Below, piece after piece: positions 25,557 through 34,284 of a stretch of DNA of 60,884 nt. How positions within the stretch are numbered: the stretch's first letter is position 1; every line of letters begins with the position of its first letter. This stretch comes from Phycisphaerae bacterium. Its GTDB lineage: Bacteria; Planctomycetota; Phycisphaerae; UBA1845; PWPN01. The translations under genes and the position numbers were made by a program. Below the pieces are notes generated by a model, which worked only from the letters and a program-made list of their open reading frames with translations, had not been told where the DNA came from and did not search any database. The DNA lies in assembly GCA_030372985.1 (NCBI GenBank), contig JAUCQB010000014.1, positions 1 through 60,884 of the forward strand. The letters are read 5' to 3'.

Positions 25557-26549
25557 TCATCGCTTGGGTCCGAACATCGCGCTGACCGACATATTCAGGT
25601 GAATTCGCCTGATGGTCTCGGCCAGCATCGGGGCAACGGACAAAACCTTCAAATGCGGCAACTCCGCGGCGATCTCCGCCCGCAGCGGGATCGTGTTGCT
25701 CACCACAACCTGGTCCACGCCGGCCTTCTTCAGCCGACTCAGAGCCGCTCCGGCAAAGACCGGGTGCGTGGCCGCCAGCAGAAACCGCCTGGCTCCGTTC
25801 TCGCGCAGGATTCGGATCGCCTCGGCGGCGGTACCCGCGGTCGTGACCATGTCGTCGAAAAGCAGAACCATCTTGTCGCGGACGTCACCGATGACGCGGG
25901 CCGCCACCGTCGAATCGCCGCCCAGCCGACGCTTGTCGATCACCGCCAGTTCCATCCCCAGCCTGGTTGCGTAGGCGGTCGCCTGTTTGACGTTACCCAC
26001 ATCCGGCGAGACCACCGTGCAATCTTTCAGCTTCAGGCTGGCGACGTAGTCGGCGATGACCGGCATGGCCGAGAGATGGTCCACCGGCAGGTCGAAGAAA
26101 CCCTGCAACTGGTCGGTGTGCAGATCAATGGCCAGTACGCGGTGCGCGCCGGCCTGGCTGATGAGATTGGCCACCAGCTTGGCGGTGATTGGGGTTCTGC
26201 CCTCCGCCTTGCGGTCCTGGCGGGCATAGCCGAAATACGGAATCACCGCCGTAATGCGCCTGGCCGACGCCCTCCGCAAACAGTCGATGAAGATCAGCAG
26301 TTCCATCAGGTTTTCGTTGACCGGCGGGCAGGTGGACTGAACCAGGAAGCAGTCGCGGCCCCGGACGTCGTCCTCCAGCTTGATGATCGTCTCGCCGTCG
26401 GGGAAGCGGTCCACTTTCGCCTGCCCGAGCTTCACATCCAGCGCGGCAGCGATCTCCTGGGCCAGCAACGGATTGGAGGTGCCTCCGAAGACTCGGAGCC
26501 CGGCGTCTCCAACGCAATCCACGAAATCAGGCTGCGTCTCGTGCGTCAT
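25557..26549 (-). CDS. prs: Ribose-phosphate pyrophosphokinase
   Basis: The enzyme makes PRPP from ribose 5-phosphate and ATP, feeding purine, pyrimidine, His and Trp synthesis. The 330-aa protein has FSDGE-type RFPDGETIIKLEDDVRGRD, GYARQDRK, the flexible loop KRRLGGDSTVAARVIGDV and the PRPP motif VLLFDDMVTTAGTAAEA. Its start ATG overlaps the glmU stop (ATGA, 26549-26546), so the genes are translationally coupled. Length and motifs are normal. Confidence 0.97.
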   Translation of the reverse strand: MTHETQPDFVDCVGDAGLRVFGGTSNPLLAQEIAAALDVKLGQAKVDRFPDGETIIKLEDDVRGRDCFLVQSTCPPVNENLMELLIFIDCLRRASARRITAVIPYFGYARQDRKAEGRTPITAKLVANLISQAGAHRVLAIDLHTDQLQGFFDLPVDHLSAMPVIADYVASLKLKDCTVVSPDVGNVKQATAYATRLGMELAVIDKRRLGGDSTVAARVIGDVRDKMVLLFDDMVTTAGTAAEAIRILRENGARRFLLAATHPVFAGAALSRLKKAGVDQVVVSNTIPLRAEIAAELPHLKVLSVAPMLAETIRRIHLNMSVSAMFGPKR

Positions 26550-27775
26550 TGCCCACCATTTCGGCTCGAACTGTCGGGACCCCGGACCACCGAACCGTGC
26601 GGAATCTGGCGCCCGGCCTCGACGGTCAGCGGGGCAACAAGAATCGAGCCGTTCCCAATATAGGTCTCGTTGCCTACATAGCTGCGGTGAATCTCCTTGC
26701 CGTCAAAGTTGGCAAAGATCGTCCCCGCACCCACATTGACACATTTTCCGATTTCGGCATCGCCGATATAGCTCAGGTGTCTGGCCCGCGTGCCCTCGTC
26801 GAGGAGCGAATTCTTCAGCTCGATGAACACGCCGGCCACAACGTCGTCCTTCAGCACCGTTCCGTCCCGCAAGTATGCAAACGGGCCGACCACACAGTGC
26901 TTCCCGATCTTCACCCGCCCGTTGATGTAGGTGAACGGATAAATGACCGTATCCTGTCCGATCTCGGCCCGAACATCGATCCACGTCGTCCGTGGGTCGA
27001 CGATCGTCACCCCGCTGCTCATCAGGTTGCGCTGGATGCGATCCTGCATGATGCGGCCGACCTCCGCCAGGTTGTGGCGGCTGTTGATGCCCATGGCATC
27101 CTCGGCCGGAACCGCCGTCACCGCCACGGCCCGATGGCCGGCCTGAATCAGGATCTCCAGCGCGTCGGTGATGTAGTACTCGCCCTTGACGTTGTCGGGA
27201 CGCACCCGATCGAGAGCCGTAAAAAGCAGCTTCTTGTCGAAGCAGTAATAGCTGGGGTTGACTTCCTTGATCTTGCGCTGCTCGGAGGTGCAATCACCCT
27301 CTTCGACGATGCCCTCCAGGTTCCCGTACTCGTCGCGGATGATCCGGCCGTAACCCGTGGGGTTGTCCAGCAGGGCCGTCGCCAGGGTCACGGCCGATCG
27401 CTCCTTCTCGTGCCGTTGGATCAGCAGAGCGAGGGTCTCACTGCGAACCAGAGGCATGTCCCCGGCGATCACCACCAGGTTCCCGTCGAAATCCGCCAGG
27501 GCATCCCGGCAGACCATGGCCGCGTGACCGGTGCCCTTCTGCTCGGTCTGCTCAACCCAAATGATCTGCGGATCGTCCTTGAAGGTCTGGATCACGGCGT
27601 CCTTCTGGTACCCCACGACACAGATGATCCGCTCAATCCCCGCAGCTCGGCAGGCGTCAACCACGTAGGCCAGCATGGGGCGTCCGCAGACCTCATGCAG
27701 CACCTTCGGAAGGTCCGTCACCATCCGGGTCGATCGACCCGCCGCCAGGATGATTGCCGCAGTCGGTCTGCTCAT
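26546..27775 (-). CDS. glmU: Bifunctional GlmU-type UDP-GlcNAc pyrophosphorylase
   Basis: GlmU makes UDP-N-acetylglucosamine for peptidoglycan. The N-terminal uridyltransferase has LAAGRSTRMVTDLPKVLHEVCGRPM, EQKGTGHAA and AGDMPLV. The C-terminal left-handed beta-helix has VGPFAYLRDGTVL, ARHLSYIGDAEIG (catalytic His) and VNVGAGTIFANFDG. At 409 aa the protein is about 45 residues shorter than E. coli GlmU; the final acetyl-CoA-binding arm (ISRVPQ region) is absent, so acetyltransferase activity is uncertain. Start is ATG 27775 (GAGAG eight nt upstream) or ATG 27781. tRNA-Gln lies just upstream. Confidence 0.92.
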   Translation of the reverse strand: MSRPTAAIILAAGRSTRMVTDLPKVLHEVCGRPMLAYVVDACRAAGIERIICVVGYQKDAVIQTFKDDPQIIWVEQTEQKGTGHAAMVCRDALADFDGNLVVIAGDMPLVRSETLALLIQRHEKERSAVTLATALLDNPTGYGRIIRDEYGNLEGIVEEGDCTSEQRKIKEVNPSYYCFDKKLLFTALDRVRPDNVKGEYYITDALEILIQAGHRAVAVTAVPAEDAMGINSRHNLAEVGRIMQDRIQRNLMSSGVTIVDPRTTWIDVRAEIGQDTVIYPFTYINGRVKIGKHCVVGPFAYLRDGTVLKDDVVAGVFIELKNSLLDEGTRARHLSYIGDAEIGKCVNVGAGTIFANFDGKEIHRSYVGNETYIGNGSILVAPLTVEAGRQIPHGSVVRGPDSSSRNGGQ

Positions 27776-27869
27776 GGACATATCTCTCAGGCCATTACCG
27801 TCCGCGTCTCCCACCGACACCCGGCGAGAGACCCTCTGCCTACCCGAGACACGGCCGCCGGTTCAATGA

Positions 27870-27941
27870 CTACCCGGCCTGGACTCGAACCAGGAATGCC
27901 AGGACCAAAACCTGGTGTGTTACCGATTACACCACCGGGTA
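27870..27941 (-). tRNA. tRNA-Gln (anticodon UUG)
   Basis: A full cloverleaf is visible on the minus strand, 72 nt with a G discriminator and no encoded CCA. Acceptor arms TACCCGG and CCGGGTA pair perfectly, the anticodon stem CCAGG/CCTGG encloses the loop TTTTGGT (anticodon TTG), and the T arm is CCTGG-TTCGAGT-CCAGG. Gln tRNA next to glmU-prs-rplY is a recurring arrangement in bacteria. Confidence 0.95.
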
Positions 27942-28578
27942 TTCGATCGGCCCGCCTCCCGGGTCCGACGCAAAACCGCAACACGCTGCCACGAAAGATC
28001 TTACAAACAGATCGGACGCAGCTTCAGGTTGGCCGCACACGAGGCCTGAGCCTCCTGCTGCGAAGCGGAGGCCCATTCTCCCGACACGGGAGACGCCCCA
28101 AAGGGTGCGGCGATAGTCGCCCACTTCGACCCAACGGCCGAAGCAGGAAGGATATCGCAACAGCGGTCGACCGTCAATAGCCTCCCGCCGAGCAGCAGAG
28201 ACGCGAGCTCGTGACGCCGTTCGGGAGGCTTCCGGGATGCCACTGGCTGGCGGCTCGCCCGTCAAGGCAGGCCAGCGCCCCAGGGAGCACTGGCAGACGC
28301 GCTCCCGGTGACACCCCCCTCAACCGTCAGGAACCCGGCCTTTGCCGACACAGATATCGGGCTTTCCGCGGTTGTCCGCCCGATGATGCGGCCTGTCCGC
28401 CCACCTGCGTCCCAGAATCTGTCCGCCCAATAACATGGCCGTCTGCCGACCGCTGGGCAGACTCGCTACGCGCGGTTGCCACGACCAGGCTGACCTCCTG
28501 CCTCTGGCTTGCCCCTGGCCGAATTGAATCGTAAATACATAGATGCGAGCTGTATCGCCGCATGGGAAAGGATGAACC
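27942..28578. other. Non-coding stretch between tRNA-Gln and the Flp pilin gene
   Basis: About 640 nt without a supported gene. It contains several short hairpins (for example CTCCC/GGGAG at 28077-28091) and the 9-mer TGTCCGCCC three times: 28373, 28394 and 28420, all within 215 nt upstream of the pilin start. No recognised RNA family. Confidence 0.4.
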
Positions 28579-28767
28579 GTGAAGCTCGGCAAAGAAGGAC
28601 AATTTGCGGCAGGCTGCCGCCGATTCTTCGCGGAATCGGAGGCCGCGACTGTGACTGAGTACGCCGTGATGCTGGCGTTCCTGATTTCGGTGATGGTTGG
28701 GGGAATCACGCTGCTCGGCGCACAAGTCAACAACCTGTTCACGTCGGTCGTGAACGCCGGCTGGTAG
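28579..28767 (+). CDS. flp: Flp/Fap-type type IVb pilin
   Basis: This is a small pilin subunit of a Tad-type adhesion pilus. The 62-aa protein begins with GTG (AAGGA about nine nt upstream). After a basic N-terminus, FFAESEAATVTEYAVMLAF carries the typical E-x-x-A-x-x-x-E-Y region after the cleavage site, followed by a hydrophobic helix (LISVMVGGITLLGAQV) and an NLF-type end. No tadA, prepilin peptidase or other assembly gene is nearby, so the pilin is an orphan and must use machinery encoded elsewhere. Confidence 0.87.
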   Translation: MKLGKEGQFAAGCRRFFAESEAATVTEYAVMLAFLISVMVGGITLLGAQVNNLFTSVVNAGW

Positions 28768-28931
28768 GGGCATCGAACGATTGCCGACCAGTCAGCCCGC
28801 GGCCCGAAGCGGCCGGTCTGCCATCCAGAGCGCATGCGCGAACCTCGCGGGATCGTCATCTCGCCCGTGACCTCGGACACACCATGCCGTCCCGGAGACG
28901 GCGTTTCGTGCGCGCATCCGGTCCATCCCTC

Positions 28932-31900
28932 TCAATACGAGACCACAACGACGGTGCGCCCGGCGGATGTCGGCAGCACCACAACGCCCGTCTTGGCGTC
29001 GAAATCCTTTGTCTGCCTTCCGTTGCAGGTCACCGATTTGAAGGGCCGGCCGAGGCGGACGTGCAGTTTCATCGCACTGGGCGGGCGCGGCGGACCCGAA
29101 AGCTCAAGAACGATCTGGCGCGGCGTGTCCTGAGACGCGACCTTCATGTCGATCGGGCCGTACCAGCTCGCGGCCCTTTCCACAACGATCTGCTTGCCCG
29201 GCGCCAGCCAGGCCTCCGGCACGCCGGCCAGCAGGTGCAGCTCGTCACCCTGCTCCATAATCAGCAGATGCCTCAGCCAGACGATGAAGGCCGATTCATC
29301 GGGTGACTTGAAGAACGGTCCGGTGCCGATGCCGTATGCCCGAATGGGATGTTCGCAGAACGTGCGGACGTCCTCGTATACGTTAGCAGCCAGACTGTTG
29401 AAAAACGCACGGATCGCATGCTTGCTCTGACCGCGGCGAAGATAGACCAGCGGGTTGGGCAGCAGATTCGACTGTAACGTGATGCCGCCCCAACTGAACC
29501 ACTGCCGATCGTAGTCGGTGACCGCACGACCGCGCTCCGCGCCGATAAACACGTTGTCCTCGGTGTCGCGGAGAATCCATTCGGCCTCGCGCGAATCGTC
29601 CGGGTACACGAAACAGTCCATCAGGTGCACTGGCCCGTAGAGCGCATCGCGAATCCAGCCAAGGTCACGCCCCCGCAGTCGGCTCCGCGTCGGCTGACGC
29701 GGGATGTAGGTGCCGTCGCGAAGCCGCACGACCGGGGCCCGAACCATCGACTCGCGACAACTGCCACCAAGACAGCGGCCGAAGTCCTCCGCGTCCTTGG
29801 CGATCCGGTCGGCCTCCGGGTGCCTGATCTCGGCCAGCGACTCGGCGGTAAGCTTCATCCCGCGGTAAGCGTATGCGTTCACCGCGAACCACCACAACCA
29901 CTCGGGCGGATCCTCCAGGTGCCCGGGCGGCAGCAGGCCCTTGCCCCACAGATCATCGTCACGTCCGAGCGTGTTCGCCTCGGAGCCCGTCTTGCGCTGA
30001 CGCGTGACGAAATCACACGCCTGCACCATCGCACTTGCCACCTTGCTTAACCATTCCTGATCGCGGGTGTAACGATAGTGCTCGTTCAGCATCCAGAGCA
30101 CGAACCCGTGGTCGAGGTTGTAGTTGAAATGCTGATAGTCGCCGTTTGGCGCCGGCATGCCGTGGAGCACGCCCTTCCGATCGGTGAATCGACCGTGCAG
30201 ACCGCGGCTGGACTGTCCCTGGACGGCGAAATCGAGAAACCGCTGAGCCTCGTCGTGCATCCCGCGGATCTCCAGCGCCCGGATCTGATGGCAGGATTCG
30301 TTCAGGCAGACGTTGTAGGAGAACGTCCCGGCCGGAGCCACCATCAGCCCGTTGTGCACGTCCCGGTCGGCGGTGATCAGGATATGGCTCAACTGGGCCT
30401 TGTAGAAATCGTTGAGGAGCTGGTTGGGCACCTCGATCTTCGCAGCGTTTCCGATGATCCGACGCCAGCGAACGGCCTCGTGATCGAGCATCTTGTCAAA
30501 GTCGAGCCCGGCCAGTTGCGTCAGCTCGGTATCGGTGTCAATCGTCACGAAGGGGATGGCCAACACCATGGTCTCCGACGCACCGGCCGCCAGCTTCCGT
30601 TGACATGTCAGCACCGCGTCGGGCCTCTGCTCTGACTCAGGGCCGATCTTCAGACTGCCATCGGGAGCATTGGCTCTGAATCGGATCCGAGGTTTGTCGT
30701 AGCTTTCGAGCTTGCCGTTCTCGTACCGCCCCTTGGCGAGGATGTTGCCATCCTCCAGGACGATCGCCTCATGGGGTTCGTTCCACAACCTCACGACGGC
30801 CTCGGCCTCGCTCGGGCCGCTGTTGGTCATCTCCAACCGGGACATGAGCACAACCGTCTCGTCGCCCCGGACGTTGCCGTGTTTCTCATCAAGAAAGCCT
30901 GCAACGGACGTCTGTTTGTAGGCGATGCCGGCGGCCTCCCACGTGTTGATCACGATCGGCAGGTGACCGTCCAGAAGCTGCTGCTTGATGTTGCCCTCGG
31001 TCTGGTGATCAAAGGCCGGCTCGCCGGAAATGAGGCGGATCAGCCAACGGTCCGCCGGCCAGCGCACGCGATCGCTGTCGGTGCCGCCGGACTTCAGCGC
31101 GCTCTTGTCGAGCACAAAACTGGCGTCGTACCGGATAGCGATTTCCTGGCGGGCCTCAGGCGGCCCGAGCGGGAGATACAGCGGCCCGCCTTCATGCCTG
31201 GTTTTGCTCAGAACCGGGATTTCATTGCGGGCTCGCTCCCAGGTCTGCTCGGGTTCTGTGGCCACGCGGTCAAACACCGCCGTGCCCGGCTTCAAGCCCG
31301 CTTGCAGATCCGCCTCACTGTCCCGGTGTGAGACAACAACCCCCAGCGACGGAATTCGGATGATACCGTACTTCACCGCCTCGGCCGGAAGGAATGAAAA
31401 CCCCTCCATCGAGTCGCGGGAACTGCGAACCGTGACGATGGTCCGCGTTGGGCTTTCAAGATCGCCCTCGAAAAAACGCAGCGTCATGTTGGCCGGCGAG
31501 GTGGCGAGGCGGGCGGTTGTCATCGTGGTCTTCCTGTCTTCGGTCAGGACATACCCGTTAACCACGCTGACGGCCAGGGGGGCTTCGAGCCTGCTGGCGC
31601 CGTCCACCTGGATGTCAAACGTGGCCTCGACCGTCTTGTTGGGACCATATGCCCGCAGATATCGCACGGGCGGCAGCTCGTTCTTGCCGCAGAGAAACCT
31701 CAAACGGTACGTCCGGCGATAGCGCATGTCAGGAGCTTTGTCGCCGGACTGCTCCTCGTTATACGGAACGAACGCAAATGAAATGTCCCGATCGCCCGCC
31801 CACCAGTCGGCCTTGGCCGTGACCCACTTGCCGTGAAAGGGATCGTCCAGCGGAGCCCAGCCGCCGGCGGCATCACTGGGCCAGTGATGCTGCCAGTACT

Positions 31901-32177
31901 GCACCTGAATGGTCTCCCGGTTGGCCACGGCATGGCGGAACTCGATGCATGTCTCGGCGATATCCCGAGGCTCGTCCCACTCCATCCCGATCATGTACTG
32001 GCCGTCCTCGCCTTTCCACGCCGTCCAGCCGTCGATACCCCGGTCGAGTTCGCGGACCTCCAGCGTTTCCGGCTTGTCGCCCGTGTATTCAACCGCCCTG
32101 GCAAACTCCCCAAGATCGATTCGTTTATCAGCCACCGCCATTCCTGCCATCATCGTGAGCACGAACATTGCGTTCAT
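28932..32177 (-). CDS. Large secreted six-hairpin glycosidase-like protein
   Basis: This 1081-aa protein has a short signal peptide (cleavage after MAVA, residue 16). The first 330 residues look like beta-sandwich domains; residues about 590-970 form an alpha/alpha toroid of the six-hairpin glycosidase type: LLNDFYKAQLSHILIT, NESCHQIRALEIRGMHDEAQRFLDF, HFNYNLDHGFVLWMLNEHY, WLWWFAVNAYAYRGM, GRDLGWIRDALYGP and WFSWGGITLQ. A closing beta domain ends at 1081. The fold is found in GH78, GH95, GH116 and related families, but I cannot choose one; catalytic acids cannot be assigned safely. It is probably an extracellular or periplasmic enzyme acting on plant or algal polysaccharide. Upstream, a divergent lone PTS IIA gene shares its intergenic region. 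Confidence 0.75.
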   Translation of the reverse strand: MNAMFVLTMMAGMAVADKRIDLGEFARAVEYTGDKPETLEVRELDRGIDGWTAWKGEDGQYMIGMEWDEPRDIAETCIEFRHAVANRETIQVQYWQHHWPSDAAGGWAPLDDPFHGKWVTAKADWWAGDRDISFAFVPYNEEQSGDKAPDMRYRRTYRLRFLCGKNELPPVRYLRAYGPNKTVEATFDIQVDGASRLEAPLAVSVVNGYVLTEDRKTTMTTARLATSPANMTLRFFEGDLESPTRTIVTVRSSRDSMEGFSFLPAEAVKYGIIRIPSLGVVVSHRDSEADLQAGLKPGTAVFDRVATEPEQTWERARNEIPVLSKTRHEGGPLYLPLGPPEARQEIAIRYDASFVLDKSALKSGGTDSDRVRWPADRWLIRLISGEPAFDHQTEGNIKQQLLDGHLPIVINTWEAAGIAYKQTSVAGFLDEKHGNVRGDETVVLMSRLEMTNSGPSEAEAVVRLWNEPHEAIVLEDGNILAKGRYENGKLESYDKPRIRFRANAPDGSLKIGPESEQRPDAVLTCQRKLAAGASETMVLAIPFVTIDTDTELTQLAGLDFDKMLDHEAVRWRRIIGNAAKIEVPNQLLNDFYKAQLSHILITADRDVHNGLMVAPAGTFSYNVCLNESCHQIRALEIRGMHDEAQRFLDFAVQGQSSRGLHGRFTDRKGVLHGMPAPNGDYQHFNYNLDHGFVLWMLNEHYRYTRDQEWLSKVASAMVQACDFVTRQRKTGSEANTLGRDDDLWGKGLLPPGHLEDPPEWLWWFAVNAYAYRGMKLTAESLAEIRHPEADRIAKDAEDFGRCLGGSCRESMVRAPVVRLRDGTYIPRQPTRSRLRGRDLGWIRDALYGPVHLMDCFVYPDDSREAEWILRDTEDNVFIGAERGRAVTDYDRQWFSWGGITLQSNLLPNPLVYLRRGQSKHAIRAFFNSLAANVYEDVRTFCEHPIRAYGIGTGPFFKSPDESAFIVWLRHLLIMEQGDELHLLAGVPEAWLAPGKQIVVERAASWYGPIDMKVASQDTPRQIVLELSGPPRPPSAMKLHVRLGRPFKSVTCNGRQTKDFDAKTGVVVLPTSAGRTVVVVSY

Positions 32178-32408
32178 GGGCCACCTGCAATTCCGGGCAA
32201 GACCTCGTTACGGATTCCCTGACCTTGAGCCGCCCGCCGCCATATTCCTGCGAGGCCGCCTCGCGTTCGGCGCCGGTCTTCCCTGGCGATCAACTCGGAT
32301 CATCCGCGCTGCACGACGCGTGGTCAAGTCCCTCGGCCCCGGACGGAAAGTGCCGTCCTGCCGAGACTTGCGTCTTTCAAGCCGTCCGCGACCCGCCGAT
32401 CGGCGAGG
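32178..32408. other. Intergenic region upstream of the six-hairpin protein
   Basis: Non-coding between divergent genes; should contain the minus-strand promoter of the glycosidase-like gene, which I could not pinpoint. The long plus-strand frame crossing here (from 31909) is unlikely to be coding upstream of 32617. Confidence 0.35.
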
Positions 32409-32452
32409 TTGTACTCACAGAGGCAGGATCGGTATAATCGTATCATCCTGCC
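32409..32452 (+). promoter_or_regulatory. Sigma70-like promoter with overlapping inverted repeat
   Basis: TTGTAC (32409-32414) and TATAAT (32433-32438) are 18 nt apart, a near-consensus promoter pointing to the PTS IIA gene. An inverted repeat GGCAGGAT (32422-32429) / ATCCTGCC (32445-32452) brackets the -10 box. That position is typical of a repressor operator. The start codon lies about 165 nt downstream, leaving a long leader with a possible 16-codon leader frame (ATG 32573). Confidence 0.5.
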
Positions 32453-32616
32453 AACACCTGGGAACCAGGGCAGTACCGGGGCACACGGTTTGTTTCCGGT
32501 CAGTGAGATCCAGGATTGCACACGGACACGATGCCGACGGCGGCGTCGTTATTGTTTGGGCGGAAGGTCACTATGGACACGACTCCGAGAACAGAGCGTG
32601 TCGGGAGTCTGAGAAC

Positions 32617-33171
32617 GTGTTGATTGCAGAAAGTCTGTCACCCGAGAACGTAGTCCTCTGCGAAACGGCCACCAGTACCACCGACGTTATCAAGCAACTG
32701 GCCGGCAAGCTGGCCAAGCGGCTTGGCCAGGATCGCACGACCATTGAGGAAGCGGTCATCGCACGCGAACGGGCCCGAACCACGGCCTTCACCAACGGGG
32801 CCGCGATCCCTCACTGCCGCTTAGCCGAGCTTGACCGCTTCGGCATCGCCATGATGATCCTCAAGAAGCCCGTCCGCTGGGACAGCCAGGGACATTCGGT
32901 CGACATCATCATGATGATCGCCGGCCCGTCGCAGCACATCCCGGAGCAACTGCGCATCCTGTCCAACAGCGGGCAGGTGCTGGACAGCCCGGCGATTCGG
33001 GCCAGACTCAAGCGGTCTCCTGACGCCAAGGCCGTCTGTGAGTTGATGGCCGCTGCCGAGAAGGCCGTCGAAGCCCGCCGTGCCAGGGATGGCGTGCTCC
33101 GCGAGTTGCGCCGCGATCAGCTCGACAGCGCCGACTACCTCGCCGAGGTGGCCGACACGTTCGAATGGTAA
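32617..33171 (+). CDS. PTS EIIA (fructose/PtsN-type) domain protein
   Basis: This is a 184-aa stand-alone phosphotransferase-system IIA domain. The phospho-acceptor is H66 in GAAIPHCR, followed by the conserved VDIIMMIAGP. Start is GTG 32617 (GGGAG about ten nt upstream) or the adjacent TTG 32620; the ORF is open much further up but reads as non-coding. Without HPr, EI or EIIBC genes nearby, it is more likely regulatory (as PtsN) than a sugar transporter part. A helical C-terminal extension (about 140-184) is beyond the IIA fold. It has its own promoter with an operator-like repeat. Confidence 0.85.
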   Translation: MLIAESLSPENVVLCETATSTTDVIKQLAGKLAKRLGQDRTTIEEAVIARERARTTAFTNGAAIPHCRLAELDRFGIAMMILKKPVRWDSQGHSVDIIMMIAGPSQHIPEQLRILSNSGQVLDSPAIRARLKRSPDAKAVCELMAAAEKAVEARRARDGVLRELRRDQLDSADYLAEVADTFEW

Positions 33172-33229
33172 CCCCTGGGCTCGCGGCTGCGTGGGCGTCG
33201 GGTCGGTCGGTCAATCACCACTCAGCAGG
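33172..33229. other. Short spacer before the triple repeat
   Basis: Contains TCGGTCGGTCGG-like simple repeats and the first CAGCAGG junction of the tandem repeat array. No gene. Confidence 0.35.
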
Positions 33230-33506
33230 GTAGATCGGGCTTTGCCCGACGATGATGGGCTCTCGCACGACGATCGGCGTGCAGAGCACGCCCCACCCAA
33301 CTCCGCCTTCATCCTTCAGCAGGGTAGGGCGGGCTTTGCCCGCCGATGATTGGGTCTCGCACAGAGATCGGCGTGCAGAGCACGCCCTACCCAACTCCGC
33401 CTTCATCCTTCATCCCTCCGCCTTCATCCTTCAGCAGGGTAGGTCGGGCTTTTGCCGACCATGATTTGGTCTCGCACGACGATCGGCGTGCAGAGCACGC
33501 CCTACC
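33230..33506. repeat. Tandem array of three dispersed double-hairpin repeats
   Basis: Three 67-nt copies start near 33230, 33325 and 33440. Each has a left hairpin (GGGC-TTT-GCCC type), a middle CTCGCAC box and a right hairpin GGCGTGC-AGA-GCACGCC, with GTAG/CTAC-type ends (the first copy ends CCCAC). The spacers are nearly identical direct repeats of CCGCCTTCATCCTTCAGCAG, partly duplicated in the second spacer. The array lies just downstream of both the PTS IIA gene and the convergent nth gene, so it could be a terminator. Confidence 0.75.
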
Positions 33507-33547
33507 GGGCTTAGCCTCGCACAGAGGTGCCGACGAGGGCGTCGGCA

Positions 33548-34282
33548 CTACTTCTCGCCAAACGTGAACGCCGACGGGCAACACTTGCTGATGTTGCAGC
33601 CGTCGCAGTTGGGCTTGCGAGCCGTGCAGACGCGCCGGCCGTGCCAGATCAGGGCGTGACCCACGTACGTCCACTCCTCGCGAGGGATGATCTGCATGAG
33701 GTCCTGTTCTATCTTCACCGCGTCCTTCTCATCCTTGCTGGTCCAGGTCAGGTCGAGGCGGTGAGCCAGACGACCGATGTGGGTGTCCACGACCACCCCT
33801 TCGTTCTTGTGAAACCACGTACCCAGCAGCACGTTGGCCGTCTTGCGGGCCACGCCGGGAAGTTGGATCAGTTCGTCCATGGTCTGCGGCACCTGTCCGC
33901 CGAACGTCTCGACGATCATCTTGCAGGCATTGATGATGCTCTTGGTCTTCTGGCGAAAGAAGCCGGTGGAATGAATGATCCGCTCAACGTCGGCTGGGGC
34001 CGCTGAAGCCAGGGCCGCCGCATGGGGGTACGCGGCGAACAGCACCGGCGTCACCTTGTTGACCATATCGTCAGTCGACTGAGCCGACAGAATCGTCGCC
34101 ACGAGCAGTTCGAGGGCACTGCCGTGCTTGAGCGCACAGTCGGCATCGGGATAAGCCGCTTTCAGACCGGCCAGAATCCTCATCATTCGCTTCTTGCGTG
34201 CCACCAGTGATTCAGCCTTGCCGGCCCTCTTGTCGCCAACCCGCTTGTCCCTGGCCGGTTTTCTCGATGTCTTCTTGCCCAT
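33548..34282 (-). CDS. nth: Endonuclease III
   Basis: This DNA glycosylase/AP lyase removes oxidised pyrimidines. From ATG 34282 (GGAGG nine nt upstream) it has 244 aa. The helix-hairpin-helix LPGVARKTANVLLG contains catalytic K147; D166 lies in VVDTHIGRLAHR. The [4Fe-4S] cluster ligands C219, C226, C229 and C235 match CX6CX2CX5C. A lysine/arginine-rich N-terminal extension (2-33) precedes the domain. It starts two nt after the ABC permease stop codon, so it is probably the last gene of an ABC-transporter operon. Confidence 0.95.
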   Translation of the reverse strand: MGKKTSRKPARDKRVGDKRAGKAESLVARKKRMMRILAGLKAAYPDADCALKHGSALELLVATILSAQSTDDMVNKVTPVLFAAYPHAAALASAAPADVERIIHSTGFFRQKTKSIINACKMIVETFGGQVPQTMDELIQLPGVARKTANVLLGTWFHKNEGVVVDTHIGRLAHRLDLTWTSKDEKDAVKIEQDLMQIIPREEWTYVGHALIWHGRRVCTARKPNCDGCNISKCCPSAFTFGEK

Positions 34283-34284
34283 GA

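Noticed and set aside
31909..32616. N-terminal extension of the PTS IIA frame
   Set aside because: The frame is open, but it overlaps the start of the divergent glycosidase-like gene and a clear promoter at 32409-32438, and the residues are not IIA-like.
33230..33506. Possible CRISPR array
   Set aside because: Only three repeats, and the spacers are copies of each other. Units are long with internal hairpins and recur elsewhere in the window; no cas genes.
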